Of a stretch of 5,254 bases of DNA, positions 1 through 5,254 are shown one piece after another. Position 1 is the stretch's first letter. Each line of letters opens with the position of its first letter. The stretch covers positions 1 through 5,254 of the forward strand of contig CAIZKE010000239.1 in assembly GCA_903933475.1 (NCBI GenBank), written 5' to 3'. This DNA comes from an uncultured Alphaproteobacteria bacterium (GTDB lineage: Bacteria > Pseudomonadota > Alphaproteobacteria > Caulobacterales > Caulobacteraceae). Under the pieces are notes generated by a model that saw nothing but the letters and a program-made list of their open reading frames with translations, did no database searches and was not told where the DNA came from. The position numbers and the translations under genes are program-made.

Positions 1-425
1 GCCATGGCGTCGGTCTCCCGGGGGGCGGGCGCCCTGCGGTCGATGACCAGGAGGACCAGGCCGCCGAGGATCAGGGACACGCAGATCAGCCTCGGGCTCA
101 GGAAGAGCACGTCCTTGATGACGTCATGCAGCAGGGCGCCGACCAGGGCGCCTGGCAGGAAGGCCACAAGGACCGAAAGGGCGAAGTGGCGCGAGCGCTG
201 GGAGGTCGGCAGGGTGACCAGGACCGCCCAGAGGCGCCGGAAGTAGAGGGCGACGACGCCCAGTATGGCGCCCAGCTGGATCAGGACGATGAAGGTGTCC
301 CAGAAGCCCGGGGGCAGGCCCAGGGCGGTCTTTGCCAGCAGCAGGTGCCCGGTGGAAGAGACCGGGATGAATTCCGTCAGCCCCTCGACCACGCCCAGGA
401 TGATGGCGGAAATCCAGTCAGGCAT
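1..425 (-). CDS. uppP: Undecaprenyl-diphosphate phosphatase UppP (BacA family), N-terminal part, cut by window edge
   Basis: UppP is an integral membrane enzyme that removes a phosphate from undecaprenyl diphosphate, regenerating the lipid carrier for peptidoglycan and other envelope polymers; overproduction is known to give bacitracin resistance. Translating the minus strand from the ATG at 425-423 gives 141 uninterrupted codons down to position 3, about half of the usual 260-280 residues. The family signature is unmistakable near the N-terminus: EGLTEFIPVSSTGHLLL at residues 14-30, with the paired glutamates E14 and E18, S24 and H27 at the known active-site positions. Hydrophobic stretches follow at about 43-60, 82-100 and 110-127. 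The second half, with the inverted repeat and the catalytic arginine, lies outside the window. The start is supported by CAGGAG six bases upstream and by an 8-base overlap with the end of thpR, suggesting translational coupling. No frameshift or stop is seen in the visible part. Confidence 0.95.
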   Translation of the reverse strand, partial: MPDWISAIILGVVEGLTEFIPVSSTGHLLLAKTALGLPPGFWDTFIVLIQLGAILGVVALYFRRLWAVLVTLPTSQRSRHFALSVLVAFLPGALVGALLHDVIKDVLFLSPRLICVSLILGGLVLLVIDRRAPAPRETDAM

Positions 426-990
426 CGGCGGCTCCTGAGGCGGTGTCCGCCCGGCGGTCGAGCGGATAACTGCGCTCGAGGCGATAGCGTGATCCGTCCG
501 GGCCGCGCCAGCTTGAATAGAGGCCGAACCGGTCGACCCTCAGGCCGGGGACCCTCAGGGACTCGGCGAAGGTCAGCCAACGGGCCACAGCCTGCGGCGG
601 AAGCCGGTTCAGGTAGGCCAGGGTGACGTGGGGGGTGTAGGCGCGGGCTTCCGCGGGCAGGCCCGCCCGCTGCGCAGCGATCTCGCAGGCCTGCGCCAGC
701 TTCAAGAGCGGCCCGGTGGGCGTCACACGGGCCCAGACCGCATGGATATCCCGCCCCTCTCCAAAGGCACCGGCGCCGGCGAGATCAAGGAACAGGGACG
801 CCCCGCCGATCTGCCCGAGCTGGGAGGCAAGCTCGTCGGCCAGGTCCTCGGGCAGGTCGCCGGCGAACTTCAGGGTGACATGCAGGGCCTCCCGGGGCCG
901 CCAGTCCGCTCCGTCCAGGCCCTGCTGGAAGGTTTCGAGCGCATCGGCGGCCTCGTCGGGCAGGGCCAGGGCGGCAAAGAGGCGGATCAT
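418..990 (-). CDS. thpR: RNA 2',3'-cyclic phosphodiesterase (2'-5' RNA ligase / LigT family)
   Basis: ThpR belongs to the 2H phosphoesterase superfamily and opens 2',3'-cyclic phosphate ends of RNA; the family was first noted for a reversible 2'-5' RNA ligase activity on tRNA halves. The product is cytosolic. Starting at the ATG at 990-988 the protein is 190 residues, the usual family size. Both catalytic H-x-T motifs are present: HVTL at 37-40 and HVTL at 121-124, the second in the common context YTPHVTLAY. The N-terminus (MIRLFAALALP) is the typical family beginning, so this start is preferred over an in-frame ATG 12 codons upstream, whose extra residues look unlike the family. A weak GGTAGGG lies about ten bases upstream of the chosen start. 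The stop overlaps the uppP start by eight bases, and the gene is divergent from the SnoaL-like gene. The tail after about residue 178 (RRADTASGAADA) is probably unstructured. The physiological role of ThpR in this type of bacterium is not known. Confidence 0.92.
   Translation of the reverse strand: MIRLFAALALPDEAADALETFQQGLDGADWRPREALHVTLKFAGDLPEDLADELASQLGQIGGASLFLDLAGAGAFGEGRDIHAVWARVTPTGPLLKLAQACEIAAQRAGLPAEARAYTPHVTLAYLNRLPPQAVARWLTFAESLRVPGLRVDRFGLYSSWRGPDGSRYRLERSYPLDRRADTASGAADA
432..437 (-). promoter_or_regulatory. Ribosome binding site of uppP inside the thpR coding end
   Basis: On the minus strand CAGGAG is followed by six bases and then the uppP ATG at 425-423. It is read within the last codons of thpR, so ribosomes finishing thpR would arrive at the uppP start. 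This fixes the uppP start codon. Confidence 0.7.
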
Positions 991-1062
991 GGGCGGGACC
1001 CTACCGCCAGCGCGCGCCGTGCGCACCCTTGCGACTGGCTAGGTGTTTCGCCTGCGCCCGAT
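964..1062. repeat. Diverged direct repeat, copy 1 (thpR start region)
   Basis: This stretch contains the first nine codons of thpR and 72 bases upstream. It shares three blocks with 1806-1903 at identical spacing: the 5' coding block (988-990 ATG and following codons), CGGTAGG beginning 16 bases before the ATG, and a 13-base identical block (plus strand gcctgcgcccgat, 1050-1062). The distance from the ATG to the 13-mer is 59 bases in both copies, and the offset between copies is exactly 841. The bases between the conserved blocks have drifted to near-random similarity. Confidence 0.6.
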
Positions 1063-1083
1063 TAGGATAACAATCCCCAATCG
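1059..1083. other. Imperfect inverted repeat in the thpR / SnoaL-like intergenic region
   Basis: CGATT (1059-1063) pairs with AATCG (1079-1083), and inside it GGAT (1065-1068) pairs with ATCC (1073-1076) around AACA. It could be an operator or a short RNA hairpin in the leader of the SnoaL-like gene. It overlaps the end of the 13-mer shared with the BI-1 upstream region. There is no direct evidence of function. Confidence 0.25.
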
Positions 1084-1130
1084 CAGCGCGGGCCGCCGAT
1101 CCTTCGGCGTGACCTCCCCCGCCTGCAGCC

Positions 1131-1135
1131 AGGAG
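1131..1135 (+). promoter_or_regulatory. Ribosome binding site that sets the start of the SnoaL-like gene
   Basis: AGGAG, six bases before the ATG at 1142. An in-frame ATG exists upstream at 1043, but using it would place 33 basic, non-family residues before a clear signal peptide, and no comparable purine-rich site precedes it. Confidence 0.7.
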
Positions 1136-1141
1136 TTCGAG

Positions 1142-1735
1142 ATGCTGTCCCTTCAGTTTCGGGCCCGCCGGCTCCTGAGCGCCATTCTGGCCAGCGCCCT
1201 GGGGGCGATACTCGCCGCCGTGCTGGGCGTGAGCGCCGGCGCCGCCCAGTCACCTCCTGACCGCACCGGACCGGCGGTCTCGAAAAGCGCCGGGGACACC
1301 CGGTTCAACGTCGCCGACCGGGTCGCCCTGACCCACCTGATCCATGGCTATGCCATCGAAGTGGACCGGTTCAACATCGACGGCTGGTTCAAGCTCTTCA
1401 CAGATGACGCCGTATTCTCGGTAGGCCTGCCCGGGATGACACCCGTGGAGCAGACGGGCGAGGCCTTCCGCAGTTTCTGGCGCACGCGCTTTGGCGAATT
1501 CGAACGCAGCGGAAATCGACGCAAACACCTGATCTCCAACATCCTGTTCGTCGAACAGACGGATTCCACGGCCCACGCCGTCATCAGCGGGCTGATCACC
1601 AACGCCAAGGATGGAAAGACATTCACGGTCGTCTCGGGGGTCGACTACGAAGGCTGGTTCGTGAAACAGGGTGGCGTTTGGCGAATCAAGCGCTGGAACG
1701 ACCGGCCCGACGTTAACTTCCAGTCAGGCCAATAG
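1142..1735 (+). CDS. Exported SnoaL-like / NTF2-fold protein of unknown function
   Basis: A 197-residue protein. Residues 1-35 form a signal peptide: basic RARR at 7-10, a hydrophobic core at 11-31, and a likely cleavage near AGAA/Q at 32-36. The mature part from about 55 to 190 resembles the SnoaL_4 branch of the NTF2 superfamily. It begins with a helix (LTHLIHGYAIEVDRFNIDGW, 63-82), then LFTDDAVFSV (85-94), RKHLISNI (127-134), and ends with the characteristic VDYEGWFVKQGGVWRIKRW strands (167-185). Y70, D75 and H129 occupy positions that are often pocket residues in SnoaL_4 proteins, some of which are dehydratases or isomerases and others non-catalytic. An export signal is unusual for the cytosolic enzymes of this fold, so a periplasmic or secreted role is inferred; the substrate cannot be told. 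The gene stands alone and divergent from thpR, flanked by diverged direct repeats. Three hand-counted 60-base rows give 53-60% GC, below most of the window, which may hint at acquisition. Confidence 0.85.
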   Translation: MLSLQFRARRLLSAILASALGAILAAVLGVSAGAAQSPPDRTGPAVSKSAGDTRFNVADRVALTHLIHGYAIEVDRFNIDGWFKLFTDDAVFSVGLPGMTPVEQTGEAFRSFWRTRFGEFERSGNRRKHLISNILFVEQTDSTAHAVISGLITNAKDGKTFTVVSGVDYEGWFVKQGGVWRIKRWNDRPDVNFQSGQ

Positions 1736-1744
1736 GCGCGCCTA
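1733..1744. repeat. 12-base perfect palindrome containing two convergent stop codons
   Basis: TAGGCGCGCCTA is its own reverse complement. Its left TAG is the stop codon of the SnoaL-like gene; its right end, read on the minus strand, is the TAG that ends the thpR-like remnant ORF. It therefore marks the boundary between the two reading frames. A GCCCC/GGGGC stem with a TTGG loop follows at 1771-1784 but has no T-run, so it is at most a weak terminator for the SnoaL-like gene. Confidence 0.5.
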
Positions 1745-1831
1745 GATCGCCGATCCGGGGGGCATGTACGGCCCCTTGGGGGGCTCCAACGCCGAGCCGC
1801 GGAGGCCCAGGGCGGCGAACAGGCGGATCAT
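1742..1831 (-). pseudogene. Remnant of a thpR 5' end (29-codon ORF)
   Basis: On the minus strand an ATG at 1831-1829 opens a 29-codon frame ending in TAG at 1744-1742. Its first eight residues, MIRLFAAL, equal the start of the intact ThpR encoded at 990-418. The two differences in those eight codons are both synonymous (CTC/CTG for Leu4, TTT/TTC for Phe5), as expected for copies that once diverged under protein-level selection. After residue 8 the sequence (GLRGSALEPPKG and on) no longer resembles ThpR, and neither H-x-T motif is present, so it cannot be an active phosphodiesterase. Upstream similarity continues as copy 2 of the direct repeat. The best reading is the truncated 5' end of an older or displaced thpR. 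A translated micro-ORF cannot be excluded; it has no strong ribosome binding site beyond a GGTAGG that the intact gene shares. Confidence 0.5.
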
Positions 1832-1903
1832 TTTGCCAAGCCTACCGTCGGTGCCGGCTTGCACAAGACGGTTAAGGTCACGATATTCATGCCTGCGCCC
1901 GAT
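1806..1903. repeat. Diverged direct repeat, copy 2 (upstream of BI-1 gene)
   Basis: This is the partner of 964-1062, in the same orientation. The block matching the thpR start is read from 1831 downward, CGGTAGG is 16 bases before that ATG, and the 13-mer gcctgcgcccgat is at 1891-1903. All blocks are spaced exactly as in copy 1. The two copies flank the SnoaL-like gene. Confidence 0.6.
1859..1887 (+). promoter_or_regulatory. Candidate sigma-70-type promoter of the BI-1 family gene
   Basis: TTGCAC (1859-1864) and GATATT (1882-1887) are separated by 17 bases, the optimal spacing, in an AT-rich patch of an otherwise GC-rich region. They match the E. coli consensus at three of six and four of six bases. 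Transcription would begin near 1894, about 39 bases before the BI-1 start codon. This is an inference from sequence pattern only. Confidence 0.35.
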
Positions 1904-1910
1904 CCGGGCG
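1896..1910 (+). promoter_or_regulatory. Perfect inverted repeat in the BI-1 leader
   Basis: CGCCCG (1896-1901), ATC spacer, CGGGCG (1905-1910). It sits just after the predicted transcription start and three bases before the GGGAGAGG ribosome binding sequence (1914-1921). It could be a stabilising 5' hairpin, a translation-modulating stem or an operator; nothing in the sequence decides between these. Its left arm is part of the 13-mer shared with the thpR upstream region. Confidence 0.35.
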
Positions 1911-1932
1911 TTTGGGAGAGGACCTTCCTTCG

Positions 1933-2685
1933 ATGAGCGACTTCAATCGCGGATCGGCCCGTCCGGTTATCGTGGACCGCGCCGACATGGCCGTCGACGC
2001 CGGCCTGCGCCAGTTCATGCTCGGCGTTTACAACAAGGTTGCCCTGGGCCTGGTGGTCTCTGCGGCCATGGCCTGGCTGACCGGCATGTTCCCGCCGGTC
2101 CGTGACCTGATGTTCAAGGTTGCGGCGGATGGCCGCATGATGGGCATGACCCCAGTAGGCTGGATCGTCGCCTTCGCGCCCATGGCGATCATTCTGTTCA
2201 CCAGCTTCGGTCGGGGCGGACAGACGCCCCGTAGCGCCGCCATCGCCTACTGGAGCATTGTGGTCCTGATGGGCGCCTCCATGGGCGTCCTGGCCCTCGT
2301 GTACACCGGCGCGGCCCTCGCCCAGACCTTCCTGATCACCGCGGCGGCCTTCGCCGGCCTGTCCGGGTTCGGTTACGTCACCAAGCGGGACCTTTCGGGT
2401 CTGGGCAGCTTCCTGATCGTCGGCCTGATCGGCCTGGTGATCGCGTCCCTGGTGAACATGTTCCTGAACCTGCCGATGATGAGCTTCATCATCAGCATTC
2501 TGGGCGTCTTGATCTTCGCGGGCCTGATCGCCTTCGACACCCAGCGGCTCAAGCTGATGTACTACGACCTTGGCGGCGACCAGGCCTCCACGGCCGTGGC
2601 CACCAACTTTGGGGCCCTCAGCCTGTACCTGAACTTCATCAACCTCTTCCAGTTCCTGCTGAGCCTGTTCGGCGACCGCCGCTAG
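1933..2685 (+). CDS. Bax inhibitor-1 / YccA family inner-membrane protein
   Basis: A 250-residue polytopic inner-membrane protein. Seven hydrophobic segments are visible at roughly 31-51, 76-92, 104-124, 130-148, 157-178, 183-203 and 225-247, the BI-1 (TMBIM) layout. The N-terminus has the usual cytosolic lead-in ending in LRQFMLGVYNKVALGL (25-40), and the C-terminal signature regions AFDTQRLKLMYYD (200-212) and GALSLYLNFINLF (227-239) are clear. Family members include E. coli YccA, an FtsH modulator, and Bacillus YetJ, a pH-sensitive calcium leak channel; the activity here is unknown. D202 appears equivalent to one acid of the YetJ di-aspartyl sensor, while the position usually taken by the second is N234. 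The ATG at 1933 is preferred over an in-frame TTG at 1912 because it leaves GGGAGAGG (1914-1921) as the ribosome binding site, though the 11-base gap is long. The gene is monocistronic: its own candidate promoter lies upstream and a strong terminator follows. Confidence 0.93.
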   Translation: MSDFNRGSARPVIVDRADMAVDAGLRQFMLGVYNKVALGLVVSAAMAWLTGMFPPVRDLMFKVAADGRMMGMTPVGWIVAFAPMAIILFTSFGRGGQTPRSAAIAYWSIVVLMGASMGVLALVYTGAALAQTFLITAAAFAGLSGFGYVTKRDLSGLGSFLIVGLIGLVIASLVNMFLNLPMMSFIISILGVLIFAGLIAFDTQRLKLMYYDLGGDQASTAVATNFGALSLYLNFINLFQFLLSLFGDRR

Positions 2686-2713
2686 GCAGCTGGGATCTGA
2701 CACCGGAATACTG

Positions 2714-2741
2714 ACCCCGGCGGGCGACCGCCGGGGTTTTT
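2714..2741 (+). terminator. Rho-independent terminator after the BI-1 family gene
   Basis: A perfect nine-base GC stem (CCCCGGCGG at 2715-2723, CCGCCGGGG at 2728-2736) closed by a GCGA tetraloop of the stable GNRA type, extended by an A-T pair, and followed by a run of five T's and then CTCT. It begins 28 bases after the BI-1 stop. On the other strand no T-run follows the stem, so it should act mainly in the plus direction, protecting the convergent DUF2794 gene from read-through. Confidence 0.93.
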
Positions 2742-2750
2742 CTCTGAGTC

Positions 2751-3086
2751 TCAGTCCACCACCCGGAAACGCCGGGAGTCGAAGAGGGTCAGGACCTGCG
2801 CCAGGTCATGCCCGCGCTTGAGGATCATGCCACCCTCCCCGATCACCGCCCAGGCCCCTTGCTTGCGGGCCAAGGAGGGTCGCTTCTCAATCCGGTAGGC
2901 GGGCGCCTCGGAGGCGCGACGGAAGACCGAGAAGACACAGGCGTCCGGCAGGGGGTCGATAGCGTAGTCCTTCCACTCCCCGGCGGCGACCATCCGGCCA
3001 TAGAGGTTGAGGATGCGGGTGAACTCAGCCCGCTCGAAGAAGACGCGTCCTGGAGGACCGCCTGTGGGGAAGGGTTCCGCCGCCAT
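2751..3086 (-). CDS. DUF2794 family protein
   Basis: A 111-residue soluble protein with no signal peptide or membrane segment. It matches the alphaproteobacterial DUF2794 pattern: RVFFERAEFTRILNLYGRMV (14-33), AGEWKDYAID (35-44), VFSVFRRASEAPAYRIEK (51-68) and GGMILKRGHDLAQVL (85-99). The family is small, well conserved and functionally uncharacterised, and no catalytic residues can be named. The ATG at 3086-3084 is the first possible start, since an in-frame TAA lies four codons upstream. The nearest purine-rich sequence, GGGGAGG at 3106-3100, is 13 bases from the ATG, longer than usual, so initiation may be weak. The gene converges on the BI-1 gene with 65 bases between stops and lies downstream of DUF1223 in the same direction, separated by 252 bases, so it probably has its own promoter. 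Confidence 0.85.
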   Translation of the reverse strand: MAAEPFPTGGPPGRVFFERAEFTRILNLYGRMVAAGEWKDYAIDPLPDACVFSVFRRASEAPAYRIEKRPSLARKQGAWAVIGEGGMILKRGHDLAQVLTLFDSRRFRVVD

Positions 3087-3149
3087 GAGGGAAGGTTAGC
3101 CTCCCCGCGCCGTCCGGGGCAATCCTCGGGAACCTGGAGGATCCCGCCG

Positions 3150-3167
3150 CGAAATGACCTTATTTCG
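3150..3167. promoter_or_regulatory. Inverted repeat upstream of the DUF2794 gene, possible operator
   Basis: CGAAAT (3150-3155), six-base spacer, ATTTCG (3162-3167): a perfect AT-rich dyad 64-81 bases upstream of the DUF2794 start, standing out in GC-rich sequence. A second dyad, ATCCTC (3122-3127), nine bases, GAGGAT (3137-3142), lies between it and the gene. The position and form fit a repressor site, but no regulator is encoded nearby and chance cannot be excluded. Confidence 0.3.
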
Positions 3168-3243
3168 GACAAGCGCGCGCCAGATCCGCATCGGAATGTG
3201 CAGGCGTCGGTTGGCCGGACCTGAGCTCCGGGTATCTGAACAG

Positions 3244-3261
3244 CCCCCCCAGCCCCCGCCC
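3244..3261 (-). other. G-rich tract on the minus strand, potential G-quadruplex
   Basis: Read on the minus strand this is three G's, C, five G's, CT, seven G's, which can supply four G-triplets. It lies in the 252-base space between the DUF1223 stop (3339) and the DUF2794 start (3086), next to GC hairpins such as GCCCGG/CCGGGC (3258-3271). None is followed by a T-run, so there is no clear terminator for DUF1223 here. Apart from these repeats and the dyads at 3122-3167, no gene is seen in this space. Confidence 0.3.
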
Positions 3262-3338
3262 GGAGCCGGGCCGCCGGGCCAGCCGACACCCCTCCACACA
3301 TCGCAGGACGTCGCCTCAGTCCTGTCTGACGGCTCAGC

Positions 3339-4052
3339 CTATTTCCGGGATGGCGGGATCTTGGTCGCCGAGAGGATGCGCCCACCCTTGGGCGACTGCA
3401 CGATCACCACGGTCGCAAGGCCCGGCTCGGTAGCGGCCGGTAGCCGCCAGGTCAGGGTCCGGCCTCTCCAGGAGCCGAGCCGTCTCAGCTCGCGGACGGC
3501 GTTGATGGCCACCACGGTCTGGCCGCGGTTATCGCCTCGGCGCACCTGGACGCTGCGGGGACGGGGATCATATCGCACCATCCAGACCTCGGCGCCGCCC
3601 TGGGGCGCCGCGCCGGACGCCACGCTGGCACTGTCCTCAGAGACGGTGATCCGCGGGCCCGCGGGCGCCTGGGCGGCCTTGGTGATCAGGGTCTCAAGCC
3701 GCTCGGCCTCGAGGGCCCCGGCCTCGCCCCGGCCCCCGACCACCGCCTGAGGCGTGTAGGGATCCTCGAGCTTGAAGCGGGATACGTAGGTCTTCTGGCG
3801 CACCACGAATTCCGGACGGGCAAGGGTGTCCGTCCAGCCGAGGTAGTCCCAGTAGTCGACGTTGAAGGTCAGCGGCAGGACATCGGGGCGCGCGGCGAGG
3901 GCCTCCATGGCCGCCCCGGCGCCGGTGCAGGACCCACAGCCCTGGGCGGTATAGAGTTCGATCACGACCGGCGACCGCGGCGCGGCCGAAGCCACGGCCG
4001 GCGACAGCATCAGCAGACAAGCGAACAGGGCTCCACGCATAGGCCCGCACAT
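3339..4052 (-). CDS. DUF1223 family exported thioredoxin-fold protein
   Basis: A 237-residue protein with an N-terminal signal peptide: hydrophobic core at about 7-21 and likely cleavage after VASA (20-23), so it should act in the periplasm. The mature protein starts with a thioredoxin-like strand (PVVIELYTAQGCGSC, 28-42) carrying C39-G-S-C42, the CxxC of this family. The DUF1223 marks VDYWDYLGW (65-73), RQKTYV (85-90) and YTPQAVVGG (99-107) follow. The C-terminal half (about 130-230) looks like a beta-rich domain. A thiol-disulfide or redox role is suggested by the fold and the CxxC, but the family's function is not established. Two ATGs compete: 4052 and 4040, four codons apart. Both give a good signal peptide and neither has a strong ribosome binding site; the longer form is listed. 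The gene lies 83 bases downstream of aconitase in the same direction, with a hairpin between, so co-transcription is uncertain. Confidence 0.88.
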   Translation of the reverse strand: MCGPMRGALFACLLMLSPAVASAAPRSPVVIELYTAQGCGSCTGAGAAMEALAARPDVLPLTFNVDYWDYLGWTDTLARPEFVVRQKTYVSRFKLEDPYTPQAVVGGRGEAGALEAERLETLITKAAQAPAGPRITVSEDSASVASGAAPQGGAEVWMVRYDPRPRSVQVRRGDNRGQTVVAINAVRELRRLGSWRGRTLTWRLPAATEPGLATVVIVQSPKGGRILSATKIPPSRK

Positions 4053-4098
4053 AATCCCAGTTGTCTGGAGCGCCCGATCAAGAAGGCGTGAAACCCAC

Positions 4099-4129
4099 CC
4101 GCCGCGCCCCCTTTACAGAGGCGCGGCGG
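4099..4129 (-). terminator. Hairpin after aconitase, probable terminator with a weak T-run
   Basis: A perfect ten-base GC stem (CCGCCGCGCC at 4099-4108, GGCGCGGCGG at 4120-4129) with an 11-base loop, six bases after the aconitase stop. Downstream on the minus strand the sequence is GTGGGTTTCAC, only three T's, so termination may be partial or the stem may protect the mRNA end. Read-through would carry transcription into DUF1223. Confidence 0.6.
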
Positions 4130-4135
4130 CCAGGA

Positions 4136-5254
<1,119 letters not shown>

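Noticed and set aside
463..480. GAGCGGATAAC...GCGCTC, and GGATAACAAT at 1065-1074, resembling the lac operator
   Set aside because: The first lies inside the coding end of thpR and the second lacks the matching half-site. No LacI-type regulator is present, so the likeness is taken as coincidence.
126..626. Plus-strand open frames across uppP and thpR (126-626, 628-1065)
   Set aside because: They are shadows antisense to uppP and thpR, with no ribosome sites or family features.
1764..2105. Plus-strand open frame of 113 codons upstream of and overlapping the BI-1 gene
   Set aside because: It runs in another frame across the thpR remnant and the BI-1 N-terminus, is arginine- and proline-rich with no family features, and conflicts with the clear BI-1 coding frame.
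1828..2703. Minus-strand open frame of 291 codons antisense to the BI-1 gene
   Set aside because: Composition is dominated by Gln, His, Asp and Gly, as expected from the reverse reading of a hydrophobic membrane protein in GC-rich DNA. The plus strand has an unmistakable family match.
2843..3385. Minus-strand open frame of 180 codons spanning the DUF2794 gene and the space before it
   Set aside because: It overlaps most of the well-supported DUF2794 frame in another register and has a Pro/Arg/Ser-rich sequence without recognisable domains.

Overview
The window looks like a chromosomal housekeeping segment of a high-GC alphaproteobacterium, most likely in the Caulobacterales (Caulobacter or Phenylobacterium type). 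Hand-counted 60-base rows reach 70-72% GC. The set of protein families fits: a DUF2794 protein (largely an alphaproteobacterial family), a DUF1223 secreted thioredoxin-like protein, a Bax-inhibitor-1 family membrane protein and an AcnA-type aconitase. The lineage is inferred from family content and base composition only; no database was searched.

Layout from left to right. (1) Positions 1-990, minus strand: thpR (2H-type RNA 2',3'-cyclic phosphodiesterase) overlaps by 8 bases the start of uppP (undecaprenyl-diphosphate phosphatase), which is cut by the left edge. The two look like a translationally coupled pair. (2) Positions 1142-1735, plus strand: a small exported SnoaL/NTF2-fold protein. 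(3) Positions 1736-1932: an intergenic region holding a degenerate second copy of the thpR start region, a candidate promoter and a perfect inverted repeat, leading into (4) a plus-strand Bax-inhibitor-1/YccA family protein (1933-2685) that ends at a textbook intrinsic terminator. (5) Minus strand: a DUF2794 protein (2751-3086), convergent with the BI-1 gene. (6) Minus strand: a DUF1223 exported thioredoxin-fold protein (3339-4052). (7) Minus strand: the C-terminal 372 residues of aconitase (4136 to the right edge), followed by a GC-rich hairpin.

The genes do not form one pathway. They are separate housekeeping functions: cell-wall lipid carrier recycling, RNA end processing, membrane homeostasis and the TCA cycle, together with three proteins of unknown or loosely known role. 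No CRISPR array, tRNA, rRNA, IS element or defence system is visible.

The one piece of structure not explained by the genes is a pair of diverged direct repeats of about 100 bases with an offset of exactly 841 bases. One covers the real thpR start and its upstream region. The other sits just upstream of the BI-1 gene and preserves the first eight ThpR codons. The SnoaL gene lies between them, so the locus appears to record a past insertion or allelic replacement at a thpR/BI-1 divergent junction.
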